DNA from: JACKFE01 sp050248735
GTDB taxonomy: Bacteria; Nitrospirota; Nitrospiria; Nitrospirales; UBA8639
Length of the DNA stretch: 64,000 nucleotides
Reading direction: 5' to 3'
Assembly: GCA_050248735.1 (NCBI GenBank)
Contig: JBFWRU010000002.1
Location: 310,001 to 374,000 of the forward strand
The translations under genes were made by a program, and so were the position numbers. Of this stretch, positions 27,850 to 37,195 are shown piece after piece; position 1 is the first letter of the stretch; every line of letters starts with the position of its first letter. The notes under the pieces are model-generated. The model had not been told where the DNA came from. It saw only the letters and a list, made by a program, of their open reading frames with translations, and did no database searches.

Positions 27850-28377
27850 ATGATGAACGCGGCTTTGAGAAGGTTAGGTAGGACCTTACTCGTCGTGGGG
27901 TTCATCTTTATTGCCGCATGTGGGGAAATCCGATTGCACCGTCAGTTGGAGCAGCCAATAGGTCCACAGCTTACAACCAGCGTCGGCGGTACGGTCTTCC
28001 ATTTGAACAAATTGGGTGATCTCCCAAACGCTTTTGGGGGACGAGACATATGGGGCGGTAAGGTCGACAGAGGTTTTGCGGAGATGAGGTTGGTTGGAAT
28101 TGAAGACCAGACACTCATCCTTGATGTCGTGGACGTCAGCCGTCAGTCGGCCGAAACCACAATGGACCGTTATAAGCCTTTCCGGCCAACGGGAGTGGTT
28201 AATGTTGAGGTTCAGCAGTCGGTGAGCGCCGGGTCTGGCGCGGTCCAAATGCCTACTCGTATTCGGCTTGACATCCGGAAACAGCGGGACATCGTAGTGG
28301 CGGGAATCCGTGTGAATATTATTGATCTGCAGCCATACAGCGTCCGATACATCTTGCAGGACCTTCAGCCCCATTAA
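27850..28377 (+). CDS. Hypothetical lipoprotein of the insert
   Basis: Starting at the ATG at 27850 gives 175 residues with a signal sequence ending in the lipobox IAAC (Cys24). The mature protein is beta-rich, with VGGTVFHLNKLGDLPN, a Gly-rich stretch and no known motif. The frame is open up to 27754, which would overlap the HEPN gene by 17 bases, but the lipobox makes the later start more likely. Function unknown. Confidence 0.55.
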   Translation: MMNAALRRLGRTLLVVGFIFIAACGEIRLHRQLEQPIGPQLTTSVGGTVFHLNKLGDLPNAFGGRDIWGGKVDRGFAEMRLVGIEDQTLILDVVDVSRQSAETTMDRYKPFRPTGVVNVEVQQSVSAGSGAVQMPTRIRLDIRKQRDIVVAGIRVNIIDLQPYSVRYILQDLQPH

Positions 28378-28437
28378 TACCGCACTTTCCAATTAATACA
28401 AACGCACTGCTCAGGGACGACCCGTTAGACCGATTTC

Positions 28438-29280
28438 GTGAAGATATACCTTGATTCAAAAGATATGATCAATATTTTGGAGCGAGGTGAACCTTGTTCA
28501 ACAGATCAGCTCGATCAAAAATTACGAGGCGGCAGCCATAAATTAGTTCTCTCCTTCTACATCGTTGCTGAAATAGCTGCTCCACTTTGCCTGCCCACGT
28601 CAAAAACAAATGTAATGAGACTCCTCAATGACCTTGAGAAGTTGCCAGTCGTTTTTATGCATTCTGGCATTGATCGCTTAGAGCTTGAAGGCGCGGTGAA
28701 CGCCTTTGTGTCAAATTGCGAATACAGGGGAATCTCTCCCTTTGTTAGCCGCTTTGATGAGACGGTCGATCTCTATGCAAGTCCTCCCACCAGATTATTT
28801 TTAAACTACTCACTTGCGGAGACAGTTTGGGATCTTTATTGTCATGGCGCTTTAAAGGGCTTGGAGAGCTACGCACATACAATGAGGCAGCGAATTTCCG
28901 CTGATAGAAGTTTAGGAAAGGCCCCTAGCCTAAAAGGTAACTTCGTGAGCATGATCGAACGCAACCTAATGTTAAACCATATTCCATTCACAAACGTATC
29001 TCTTCCAGACTTTGCGAATTGGGTTTACGAAGAACCGTTTCGATGTCCCTCTGTCCGGCTGTGTTACGAGGTCTGGCACAAGATCGTCAAGAATAAGACA
29101 GACTTGCTAGAAGACTCTGATATGGAGGACTATCAACATCTCACTTGTCTGCCGTATGTAGAGTTAATGACACTTGATAGAAGGATGCATGGCTACGTGT
29201 CACAGGTTTCTGCTACTTTAGATCTCGATTACAGAAACCGTATATTCAAGTCAGTTCAGGATGTGGTATTTCAAATTTGA
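28438..29280 (+). CDS. PIN-like domain protein
   Basis: A 280-residue protein starting with GTG. It opens MKIYLDSKDMINIL, where Asp6 on a beta strand resembles the first acid of PIN domains. Glu45 (VAEIAAP) and, near the end, Asp228/Asp231 (SDMEDYQHL) and Asp247 (LMTLDRRM) fit the other acids of a PIN-like nuclease site. The middle of about 120 residues is helical and not recognised. A ribonuclease role is an inference. No antitoxin-like small gene is beside it. Confidence 0.5.
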   Translation: MKIYLDSKDMINILERGEPCSTDQLDQKLRGGSHKLVLSFYIVAEIAAPLCLPTSKTNVMRLLNDLEKLPVVFMHSGIDRLELEGAVNAFVSNCEYRGISPFVSRFDETVDLYASPPTRLFLNYSLAETVWDLYCHGALKGLESYAHTMRQRISADRSLGKAPSLKGNFVSMIERNLMLNHIPFTNVSLPDFANWVYEEPFRCPSVRLCYEVWHKIVKNKTDLLEDSDMEDYQHLTCLPYVELMTLDRRMHGYVSQVSATLDLDYRNRIFKSVQDVVFQI

Positions 29281-29705
29281 AAAAGTTTGTGGGCGTCTTA
29301 CTTCATGTTTCAAGCTGATCGCTAAAATTGCCGGCTGAACGGTGTTTTAGTATTCCCAATCTAAGGAGCCACTCCGGGGTTACTAAATGGCTTCATGTTG
29401 AAACGAAAGTCACTGAGCCGTGGGTCCTACTGAATTTTATTGGTTTAAAAATGGCCGTACAGAAAAAACTTACTGGGACATTCTACTCTTATGAAGCACT
29501 CCCTTGTCGTCAGACGACTGATGGGATTTGAGTTTGTAGTTCTAAAACTTGAATGTCCTCTTTTTGCGGACCTGAGTTCTTAAGAAAACTTTTTCTGTCC
29601 TGCGAACGGTACTTTTTTTATTACCGTCTATCACAATAAATCGTTCGTAAAATTAAACTTTCTTTCAATCCTGTTTAGAACAATCAGTTGCCGAATTGTG
29701 AACAA

Positions 29706-31595
29706 TCAGCTTTGTTTGTAGATCCAGGCAGGGAAAGCGGGGAGGGAGAGGGTCTGTTTGCCGGAAGTCAGATCGAGGGTTTGTGGGGCCTGTGCAGGGG
29801 AAGCGGAGTTGGGTTCAGCGTATTCGGGTTGGCTGTTGTCCAGGAGAATGGTCCACCGGCCCTTGGGTTGAGAGAGGGAAAGGCTTGTGGACTGGTCGTT
29901 AAATCCCAGAATCAGAAGCATGGCTTCCTGTCCGGGAATGCGTCGATACAAAGTGAGAACGGTTTTTGATGGATTCTCCCAGACACGAAGCTGATGGCCT
30001 TTTCCTCCGATTCCGAGAGAAGGATTGCTCTTTCTTAACCCGATCAGTTGCTTGGTCCAGGCGGCCAGATGTTGTTGTCCTTCGTCGCGAGCATCCGGAG
30101 AGGCCAGTCGTGAGCTTTCAAATGTCGCCACTGCGTAGGGATCTGAGATATTTTTCCATCCGAACGGTTTGAATTCGGCCAATCGGCCCTTGCGAACCGC
30201 TTCAATCAATCCTTGGTCTCCGTGGTCAATGAAATAATGGAATGGGGCTTGTTCTCCGTATTCTTCCCCCATGAACAGAAGCGGAATGAACGGGGAGCAC
30301 AGAACGGACGCCATGAGAACCTGTTGGGCTGCGTGGGGAATCAAGGTTGACAGACGGTCGCCCTGTGCCCGATTGCCCACCTGATCATGATTTTGGGCGA
30401 ATACCACAAATTGTGAAGGCAAAAACTGGGCAGCGGAATTTCCATGTTTGCGGTGCCGATGGTAGGAGTATTGGCCTGAGTACACAAAATGCTTGCGAAA
30501 GGCCGTGGCGATATGATCCAGCGTGCCGAAGTCCTGGTAATAGCCTTGCCGTTCTCCGGTCACGAAGGCATGAAGTGCATGGTGAAAGTCGTCATTCCAT
30601 TGCGCATCCAGGTTATATCCGCCTTTGGAAGCCGGGGTAATGAGTTTCACGTCATTCAAATCGCTCTCCGCGATTACATACACGGACCGGCCATCCTGTT
30701 TGGCTGCATTGTGGACTGCATCCCTGATGTCTTTCAGGATATGGCTCACGCTGGCATCAAAAATTCCATGAATGGCATCCAGCCGAAGGGCATCAAAATG
30801 GAATTCTCTGGTCCAATAGACCGCATTGCCGATAATAATGTTCCGGACGGCATCGCTGTGAGCTCCGTCATAATTGATGGCGCTGCCCCAGGGTGTGCGG
30901 TAGTGGTCGGTAAAAAACGGTCCAAAGTCTCCCCAGTAGTTACCTTCCGGGCCCAAATGGTTATAGACAACATCGAGAATGACGGCCAGGCCGGCCGCGT
31001 GGCAGGCATCCACCAATCGATGAAGGCCGATCGGTCCGCCATAGGAATTCTGTGGCGCATAGAGATAGGTCCCATCGTATCCCCAGTTCCTTGTGCCGGG
31101 GAATTGTGCGACCGGCATGAGTTCGATTGCGGTAATGCCCACCTCATCCCGCAAGTAGGCCAGGAAGGGAATGATGGCCTCAAAGGTCCCGGCCGGTGTG
31201 AACGTGCCGGGATGGAGTTCATAGATCAAGTAGTTTTGAAGAGCCAGGCCTTTCCACCGTTGATCGGTCCAATGAAAAGATGCGGGGTCGATCACCTCGG
31301 AAGGGCCATGCACACCTTCCGGTTGGTAGCGGGAAGCCGGATCGGGGCGTTTTAATTTGTCATGAAGGACAAATTGGTAGCGCGTTCCCCCTGAGATATT
31401 CGAAATGGTCGTTTCCCAATAGCCAAAGGGGCGAGGTTCCATGGGTACGAGTTCAGGATGGGGGGGCAGAGTTTCGACCGAGAGCGTTTTCACCCAAGGC
31501 GCCCATGCCCGGAAAGTCACTTGCGAGGGACCAGTGACAAAAGCCCCGACCGATGTGTTTTCCTGGAGTGGGATAATAGGTTTTTTAGGCGGCAT
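29706..31595 (-). CDS. treZ: Malto-oligosyltrehalose trehalohydrolase
   Basis: A 629-residue GH13 enzyme that releases trehalose from the product of TreY. It has an N-terminal E-set domain (VTFRAWAPWVKTLSVE), ELHPGTFTPAGTF and MPVAQFPGTRNWGYDG, the nucleophile in FDALRLDAIHGI, the acid/base Glu in YVIAESDLND and the stabiliser in FAQNHDQVGNRA, all TreZ-type. The ATG at 31593-31595 is chosen; the frame runs further up as a hydrophobic stretch that is unlikely to be real. It is divergent from glgX. Confidence 0.94.
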   Translation of the reverse strand: MPPKKPIIPLQENTSVGAFVTGPSQVTFRAWAPWVKTLSVETLPPHPELVPMEPRPFGYWETTISNISGGTRYQFVLHDKLKRPDPASRYQPEGVHGPSEVIDPASFHWTDQRWKGLALQNYLIYELHPGTFTPAGTFEAIIPFLAYLRDEVGITAIELMPVAQFPGTRNWGYDGTYLYAPQNSYGGPIGLHRLVDACHAAGLAVILDVVYNHLGPEGNYWGDFGPFFTDHYRTPWGSAINYDGAHSDAVRNIIIGNAVYWTREFHFDALRLDAIHGIFDASVSHILKDIRDAVHNAAKQDGRSVYVIAESDLNDVKLITPASKGGYNLDAQWNDDFHHALHAFVTGERQGYYQDFGTLDHIATAFRKHFVYSGQYSYHRHRKHGNSAAQFLPSQFVVFAQNHDQVGNRAQGDRLSTLIPHAAQQVLMASVLCSPFIPLLFMGEEYGEQAPFHYFIDHGDQGLIEAVRKGRLAEFKPFGWKNISDPYAVATFESSRLASPDARDEGQQHLAAWTKQLIGLRKSNPSLGIGGKGHQLRVWENPSKTVLTLYRRIPGQEAMLLILGFNDQSTSLSLSQPKGRWTILLDNSQPEYAEPNSASPAQAPQTLDLTSGKQTLSLPAFPAWIYKQS

Positions 31596-31860
31596 TGGTG
31601 GGCATTGGTAATGGATGTGCGGAATCCGAGTCAGGATCAGGAGAATGATTAGATGGACAATCAAAACATTTTAACATGGGAATTGCGTTTGTCACCTGGT
31701 TTCGAAAAATTTGCTTGTCACTGTTTCTGTATTCGACAGAAGTCAAATTTCCGCGTACTCTTAAGATTGCAGGGTGTTGGATTCTTGCTTTAGAGTACCC
31801 AGCTATTTTCTGCGGAATTTTGATGAATCCACGAGATTGTGAATTGACCGAGGAGCCTTC

Positions 31861-33984
31861 ATGAGACTACGACCGGGACGACCGTATCCCCTGGGTGCCA
31901 CCTGGGATGGAGAAGGGGTGAATTTCGCATTATTTTCTGAAAATGCCACCGCGGTGGAGCTGTGTCTGTTCGATCAGGTTCATGATGATCGTGAAAGTCA
32001 TCGTATCCGGCTTGATGAATGCACTGATCAGGTTTGGCATGTCTATCTTCCCGAAGTGCGTCCGGGACAATTATATGGATACCGGGTTCATGGGCCCTAC
32101 GATCCGTCTGCCGGGCACCGATTTAACCACCATAAAGTCCTGATCGATCCCTATGCCAAGGCGCTGACGGGTATTGTGAAATGGTCGGATGCGATGTTTG
32201 GGTATCGGGTAGGCGACCCCGCCGGTGATTTGTCTTTCGATGAACGAAATAATGCGGGAAACGTTCCCAAAGGAGTGGTAGTGGACCAGTCTTTTTCCTG
32301 GGGCGGAGATTGCCTGTTGCAAACCCCGTGGGCTCAGACCGTCATTTATGAGGTCCATGTGAAAGGGTTTACGATGCAACACCCCGATGTGCCGGAGCAT
32401 CTGCGGGGCACCTACGAAGGACTGACGTCTCCCGCCGTGATTAAATATTTGCAGGACTTGGGGGTCACCGCTATCGAGTTGTTACCGGTCCATCATTTCG
32501 TCAATGATCAATTTCTCATTGATAAGGGGTTGACCAATTATTGGGGGTACAATTCCATCGGGTACTTTGCCCCTGATATTCGGTATTCCGCCTTTCCCAA
32601 AGAAGGCCGGAAGGTTTATGAATTCAAGACGATGGTGAAAACCCTTCATAGTGCCGGAATCGAGGTGATTTTGGATGTGGTCTACAATCATACCGGAGAA
32701 GGCAATCATCTCGGTCCTGCCCTGTCTTTTCGAGGGATCGATAATGCCGCGTATTACCGGTTGTCCCCGGAGAACCCGCGCTACTATATGGACTATACGG
32801 GATGCGGCAATACCTTGAATGTCCGGCATCCGCGGACGTTACAGATGATCATGGATAGCCTGCGGTATTGGGTGTGCGATATGCACGTGGACGGGTTTCG
32901 TTTTGATTTGGCTTCAACCCTTGCGCGAGAACTGCATGATGTCGATCGGCTGAGCGCGTTTTTTGACATCATTCATCAGGATCCGATTCTTTCTCAGGTG
33001 AAACTGATTGCCGAACCGTGGGATTTAGGAGAGGGCGGATATCAGGTCGGGAATTTCCCGCCGGGATGGGCGGAATGGAATGGAAAATATCGGGATGTCG
33101 TCCGGCGCTACTGGGCCGGAGATAACGGATTATTGGGCGAACTGGCGTCTCGGGTGGCAGGGAGTAGTGACTTGTACGGTCAAAGCGGACGACAACCCTA
33201 TGCCAGTATCAATTTCGTGACGGCTCATGACGGGTTTACCCTCCACGATTTGGTGTCCTATCAGCGCAAGCATAATGAGGCGAATGGTGAAGGCAATCGG
33301 GATGGCACCGATGAGAATGAAAGCTGGAATTGCGGAGTGGAAGGGCCGACGGACGATCCGGCCATTCTCGCTATTCGTGAGCGGCAAAAGCGGAATTTCT
33401 TTGCGACCTTGTTGCTTTCGCAGGGGGTGCCCATGATGTGCGGAGGTGATGAAATCGGGCGCACGCAGTCCGGAAACAACAATGCGTATTGTCAGGATAA
33501 TCCCATCAGTTGGTTCGATTGGAATCTGACAAAGTCTCAATTAGAGACGTTGGCCTTTGTGAAACAGTTGATTGCCATAAAAAAAGAGCATCCGGTGTTT
33601 CATCGCCGTCGATTTTTTAAAGGGAAGCACATTAAGGATTCCGAAGTGAAGGATATCGCCTGGTTTGGAAGCCATGGAAAGGAAATGGCTTCTGAGGACT
33701 GGGGAAAGGGCTTACTCACATTGGGCATCCGTTTGGCTGGGGATGCGATTGAAGAAATGGATGACTGGGGTAATCCGATTGTCGACGATTCTTTCCTGTT
33801 ATTGCTGAATGCCTATCATACCCTAGTGCCCTTTACCCTTCCCGCTCACAAAAAAGGCGTATCCTGGGAGTGGGTGTTTGATACCTCGCAAATGGATGTC
33901 AAAAAGGTTTCCAAGACTTGGCGGGGCGGAAAGGTCTATGAATTGGAAGGGCGCACAGCTGCCCTCTTCCGGCTGCGTTCTTAA
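31861..33984 (+). CDS. glgX: Glycogen debranching enzyme (isoamylase type)
   Basis: A 707-residue GlgX that cuts alpha-1,6 branches of glycogen limit dextrins. The N-terminal CBM48 starts PGRPYPLGATWDGEGVNFALFS. Then YEVHVKGFT, ELLPVHHFVND, VVYNHTGEGN, the nucleophile in VDGFRFDLAS, the acid/base in LIAEPWDLGEGGYQVG and the stabiliser in VTAHDGFTLHDLV. NAYCQDNPISW is a GlgX hallmark. The stop codon lies in a perfect 30-bp palindrome. It converges on a YtxH gene. Confidence 0.95.
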   Translation: MRLRPGRPYPLGATWDGEGVNFALFSENATAVELCLFDQVHDDRESHRIRLDECTDQVWHVYLPEVRPGQLYGYRVHGPYDPSAGHRFNHHKVLIDPYAKALTGIVKWSDAMFGYRVGDPAGDLSFDERNNAGNVPKGVVVDQSFSWGGDCLLQTPWAQTVIYEVHVKGFTMQHPDVPEHLRGTYEGLTSPAVIKYLQDLGVTAIELLPVHHFVNDQFLIDKGLTNYWGYNSIGYFAPDIRYSAFPKEGRKVYEFKTMVKTLHSAGIEVILDVVYNHTGEGNHLGPALSFRGIDNAAYYRLSPENPRYYMDYTGCGNTLNVRHPRTLQMIMDSLRYWVCDMHVDGFRFDLASTLARELHDVDRLSAFFDIIHQDPILSQVKLIAEPWDLGEGGYQVGNFPPGWAEWNGKYRDVVRRYWAGDNGLLGELASRVAGSSDLYGQSGRQPYASINFVTAHDGFTLHDLVSYQRKHNEANGEGNRDGTDENESWNCGVEGPTDDPAILAIRERQKRNFFATLLLSQGVPMMCGGDEIGRTQSGNNNAYCQDNPISWFDWNLTKSQLETLAFVKQLIAIKKEHPVFHRRRFFKGKHIKDSEVKDIAWFGSHGKEMASEDWGKGLLTLGIRLAGDAIEEMDDWGNPIVDDSFLLLLNAYHTLVPFTLPAHKKGVSWEWVFDTSQMDVKKVSKTWRGGKVYELEGRTAALFRLRS

Positions 33985-33997
33985 GAACGCAGCCGGA
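33968..33997. terminator. 30-bp perfect palindrome containing the glgX stop codon
   Basis: Positions 33968-33997 form a perfect palindrome centred on TTAA at 33981-33984, and GU and GC pairs extend the RNA stem by a few more bases. It includes the last four or five glgX codons and the TAA stop (33982-33984), and ends 5 bases before the stop of the convergent YtxH gene. It probably works as a two-way terminator or RNA-stabilising stem, although no T-run is present. Confidence 0.55.
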
Positions 33998-34002
33998 GGG
34001 GG

Positions 34003-34239
34003 TTAGAGGCGATCGTCTACGAACCGCTTACCTTTTTCCACATAGTCGGACATCCGATCCTTCGTCTCGTCAGCAAAGTCGTTCAACCGATCGGTGGTAT
34101 CGTCAAGATAATTTTTCAATTGGCGCCGAGTTCTTCGTCCGGATTGCGGTGCCAATAGAAGTCCCAACCCGGTTCCTAACAGTACGCCGGTCACAAAGGT
34201 TAAACCTCCAAATAGTAAAAATCTTGAATCCGAATCCAT
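34003..34239 (-). CDS. Short YtxH-domain membrane protein
   Basis: A 78-residue protein with one helix (LFGGLTFVTGVLLGTGLGLLLA) followed by PQSGRRTRRQLKNYLDDTTDR, the YtxH signature, and a charged amphipathic helix. AAGGAGG lies just before the ATG. It is the second YtxH-like gene in the window; the other follows treY. Function unknown, often linked to stress. Confidence 0.82.
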   Translation of the reverse strand: MDSDSRFLLFGGLTFVTGVLLGTGLGLLLAPQSGRRTRRQLKNYLDDTTDRLNDFADETKDRMSDYVEKGKRFVDDRL

Positions 34240-34633
34240 GGTGCCTCCTTATTGCCAGGTGTGGGTCAATTTCTCCCTCACAGGAAAACGAACGGGTTTC
34301 ATCCCTATTCGTTCATTTTCCTTACAGTGGAACTCTTATTTCATTGTATAGGTCGAATGGATTCGTTTTCAATCATATTGAAGGAGCCAGGTGAAGGATA
34401 GGTTCTGCTGGAAGTGTTTGGCCGAAGAATCGTCAGTATTTTGATGAAAGGTATTTTTGAGGAGTGTATTGGGAAAGTGTCTTGCTGGAACAGATTTGGT
34501 GTGCTATCTCCTGATGGAGGAATCGCTTTCCTGTGCTGGTCTTTGTTTGTTGCCTTTCTTGTAAATTCAAGCAAAACTTTAACTGTTGGCTGGCAAGGAA
34601 TTTCGGTCTATGAAGGTCTCGGGAGAATCAAGT
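34240..34633. other. Intergenic region with a 12-bp hairpin
   Basis: Between the YtxH start and malQ lies an AT-rich region. GGAAAACGAACG (34283-34294) and CGTTCATTTTCC (34310-34321) pair with one mismatch around a 15-base loop. It lies near the divergent starts and could be an operator or attenuator. No gene is supported here. Confidence 0.4.
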
Positions 34634-36823
34634 ATGAAAGGTGAGTGTCGCTCGATCTCTGCTGATATGAAGAAAGTAGCAGAGTTGTTTCATGTTGAGT
34701 TGCAATATGTGGATGGACGGCAGCACGTCCATCATGCCACGGCTGATACGTTGTTGCCCGTGTTGCAGGCGTTGGATCCTACCCTCAACGCGGATTCGGA
34801 TTTTTCCAGGGAGTTCCATCGGTTGGTGCAGGAACCATGGGGGCAGTTGATTGAGCCTGTCCTGTTATATTTCCCGCAAACTCGTCAGCCGATGGGGTTT
34901 CACCTGAATCTGCCAGATTTCAATTGTCCCGTAGAGTCAATTTCTTTGGAGTATCAATTCATCGGTGAGCAGGGCCGTCCCCGATTATTTCGACAGACAG
35001 GTTCTTCCTGTCGATTCGGTGAAGGCACCCTTATCGACGGACAGCGGTATGTCCGGATAGACGTGCATGTGCCTTACAAGCCTGCCATTGGATATTACGA
35101 TCTTTATGTTCGGGTGGAGCTGGCTGACCAGATCTTGCTCGGGCAAAGCTTTGTCGTGTCAGCCCCCAAGCAGTGCTATCAACCGCCTTCGTCGAAGAAA
35201 CGATGGGGAGTCGGTCTGCAGCTGTATAGTGTTCGGTCACGGGACAACTGGGGGAGTGGGGATTTTGGTGATTTGCAAAAAATCATTCAGGTAGCTGGAA
35301 AGGCATGGAAGGCTGATACAATCGGGCTTCAACCCCTGCACGCAGCCACGCCCGGTTTGGCAAGTCCTTACTCTCCTTCGAGCCGCCTCTTTTGGAATCC
35401 CCTCTATCTGGACCTGGAGAAAGTGGAGGAACTGCGCTCCTCTCCTTCTCTCCTGCGTCGCATCCGTTCGCGGAAATTTGAGAGCACTCTGCAGGCTCTT
35501 CGAGACAGTCCGTTGGTGCAGTACGAAAAGGTGTGGCAACAGAAATTACCTATTCTCGCGGCTATGTATCGGTCGTTTCGGCGGAATCATTTAAAGCCGA
35601 TGACGAGGCGGGGGCGTGCCTTTTGGCGGTTTGTAGAGGAGGGCGCTGAAGCGTTAAGCCGGTTTTGCCTATTTCAAGCTTTACATGAGTATTTCAAGGG
35701 AAAGAGTTGGCATGAATGGCCTCAGTCTTTTCATCATCCTGAATGTCCGGCTGTGCGGAATTTTCACAAACGATATAGCGTGCGGGTTCAGTTTTTTCTC
35801 TATGTTCAATGGTTGTGTGAGTTGCAACTGAAGGCGTTGGACCGGACCACGCATCGATCAGGCCTGTCTTTGGGTCTGTATTATGATCTTCCGGTCGGCA
35901 TCCATCCCGATGGGGCCGATGCCTGGGTTTTCCAGGATCAATTGGCGCAGGGAATAAGCGTTGGCGCTCCTCCTGATTCGTTTAATTTACTGGGACAAAG
36001 CTGGGGCTTACTTTCGCCGAGTCCTTTTCTGATGCGAAGGCATGGCTATCAGTTCTGGCGCGAGACCTTGCGTCACAATATGGAGCATGCCGGGGTGTTG
36101 CGGATCGATCATGCCCTCGGTCTGTTTCGCATGTTTTGGGTGCCCCAGGGAAAAACCGGACGGGATGGGGTCTATGTGCGGACGTATGTGGATGAGATAC
36201 TGGCCGTGCTGGCCCTGGAAAGTGTTCGGAACAAAGTCATGGTTGTTGGAGAAGACCTGGGTACGGTGACCCCGGTTATCCGGGAAAAACTGGACGGGGC
36301 CGGGTTGTTGTCGTATCGACTGTTATTTTTCGAACGACAGGAACACGGTGCGTTTCAAGAGCCGTCCCAGTTCCCCGCTCAATCTTTGGTTGCCGCGACC
36401 ACACATGATTTACCTACCCTTTGCGGGTATTGGGCTGGTCGGGATATGGAAGTGAAGGAGCAAGCCGGTTTATATCCGCATCCCGAGGACCTTCAACGGG
36501 ATCGTATGGAGCGGGACCAAGACCGAAGTCGATTATGGGAAGCTCTGATGCGGCACGGCTTGGCTCCCAGTCCTGATTTACCGGAAAAATTTTCTCTCGT
36601 AGACATTCAGGCTCTGTATCAATATTTAGCTAGGACACCTTCCAAATTGTTAATGATCCAACTTGAAGATATTTTGGCCGAGTTAGAGACTCCCAACCTT
36701 CCGGGTGCCACGGATTCGGCTTATCCATCATGGCGGATCAAGTTAACCAGGCCTCTTGAGTCTTGGCTCCGAAGCCCCGAAGTCCTTCAATTCGCCAGGG
36801 CCATTCGTCATGCACGCCGTTAG
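34634..36823 (+). CDS. malQ: 4-alpha-glucanotransferase (amylomaltase)
   Basis: A 729-residue GH77 enzyme that transfers maltodextrin segments and releases glucose. It has an N-terminal domain of about 170 residues before the barrel, as in E. coli-type MalQ. GVGLQLYSVRSRDNWGSGDFGDL, YYDLPVGIHPDGADAW, the nucleophile in GVLRIDHALGL, the acid/base in VVGEDLGTVTP and ATTHDLPTLCGYW are all seen. GGGAGA 8-9 bases before the ATG at 34634 supports the start; TTG at 34586 is less likely. It completes the maltodextrin part of the cluster. Confidence 0.93.
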   Translation: MKGECRSISADMKKVAELFHVELQYVDGRQHVHHATADTLLPVLQALDPTLNADSDFSREFHRLVQEPWGQLIEPVLLYFPQTRQPMGFHLNLPDFNCPVESISLEYQFIGEQGRPRLFRQTGSSCRFGEGTLIDGQRYVRIDVHVPYKPAIGYYDLYVRVELADQILLGQSFVVSAPKQCYQPPSSKKRWGVGLQLYSVRSRDNWGSGDFGDLQKIIQVAGKAWKADTIGLQPLHAATPGLASPYSPSSRLFWNPLYLDLEKVEELRSSPSLLRRIRSRKFESTLQALRDSPLVQYEKVWQQKLPILAAMYRSFRRNHLKPMTRRGRAFWRFVEEGAEALSRFCLFQALHEYFKGKSWHEWPQSFHHPECPAVRNFHKRYSVRVQFFLYVQWLCELQLKALDRTTHRSGLSLGLYYDLPVGIHPDGADAWVFQDQLAQGISVGAPPDSFNLLGQSWGLLSPSPFLMRRHGYQFWRETLRHNMEHAGVLRIDHALGLFRMFWVPQGKTGRDGVYVRTYVDEILAVLALESVRNKVMVVGEDLGTVTPVIREKLDGAGLLSYRLLFFERQEHGAFQEPSQFPAQSLVAATTHDLPTLCGYWAGRDMEVKEQAGLYPHPEDLQRDRMERDQDRSRLWEALMRHGLAPSPDLPEKFSLVDIQALYQYLARTPSKLLMIQLEDILAELETPNLPGATDSAYPSWRIKLTRPLESWLRSPEVLQFARAIRHARR

Positions 36824-36835
36824 GGGCTCTTTGCC

Positions 36836-36867
36836 GAGGAGGACATGAAAACTTTTCATGACTCCTC
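36836..36867 (+). terminator. Hairpin after malQ
   Basis: GAGGAG and CATGAAAA pair with TTTTCATG and CTCCTC around a single-base turn (36836-36867), with one small internal bulge. It starts 13 bases after the malQ stop, so a terminator or 3'-end stem is likely, though no T-run follows. Further on, CCTTGAA GA TTCAAGG (36911-36926) is another small palindrome. Nothing else is seen in 36868-37195. Confidence 0.45.
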
Positions 36868-37195
36868 AGTCAAATGACGGTTTTTCCCGTGGTGATCAAC
36901 TTGAAATTTTCCTTGAAGATTCAAGGGATTTTGTTGCACGTTCAGGCCTGGGGGTCTATGATGTATCGTTATGGATTTTCAGGATTTTTTTGATTTTTAT
37001 TCAAATTTGCTTCTCGGGTGTTTTGATGCCCCTGCAATAAATATTTCGAATTCCCATGGTCCTCGGCTGTCATGTATTCCAGTCTTGCGTTCAAACTATT
37101 TTTCCTTGACGGGGTCATTTTGTGACTGACAATTCCTGGTATGGCTTGAGCGTCCTTAAGTCTTTTCTGTCGTAGAACAGAGGAATATCCCGCCT

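Larger units (their letters stand above)
27062..29705. other. Accessory insert between glgB and treZ
   Basis: This 2.6-kb stretch separates two genes of the same pathway and carries three genes of unrelated kind (HEPN-like, lipoprotein, PIN-like). It looks clearly more AT-rich than the flanks. No transposase, integrase, tRNA or flanking repeat was found, so how it arrived is unknown. The last 425 bases (29281-29705) hold no supported gene; ACGGTA (29606-29611) and TACCGT (29622-29627) form a small stem around a T-run. Confidence 0.55.

Noticed and set aside
29328..29531. 67-codon frame after the PIN-like gene
   Set aside because: No ribosome site, no recognisable protein pattern, and it lies in an AT-rich non-coding stretch.
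30489..31355. Long open frame of 288 codons opposite treZ
   Set aside because: It is an antisense shadow of a strongly conserved GH13 gene and has no protein-family features.
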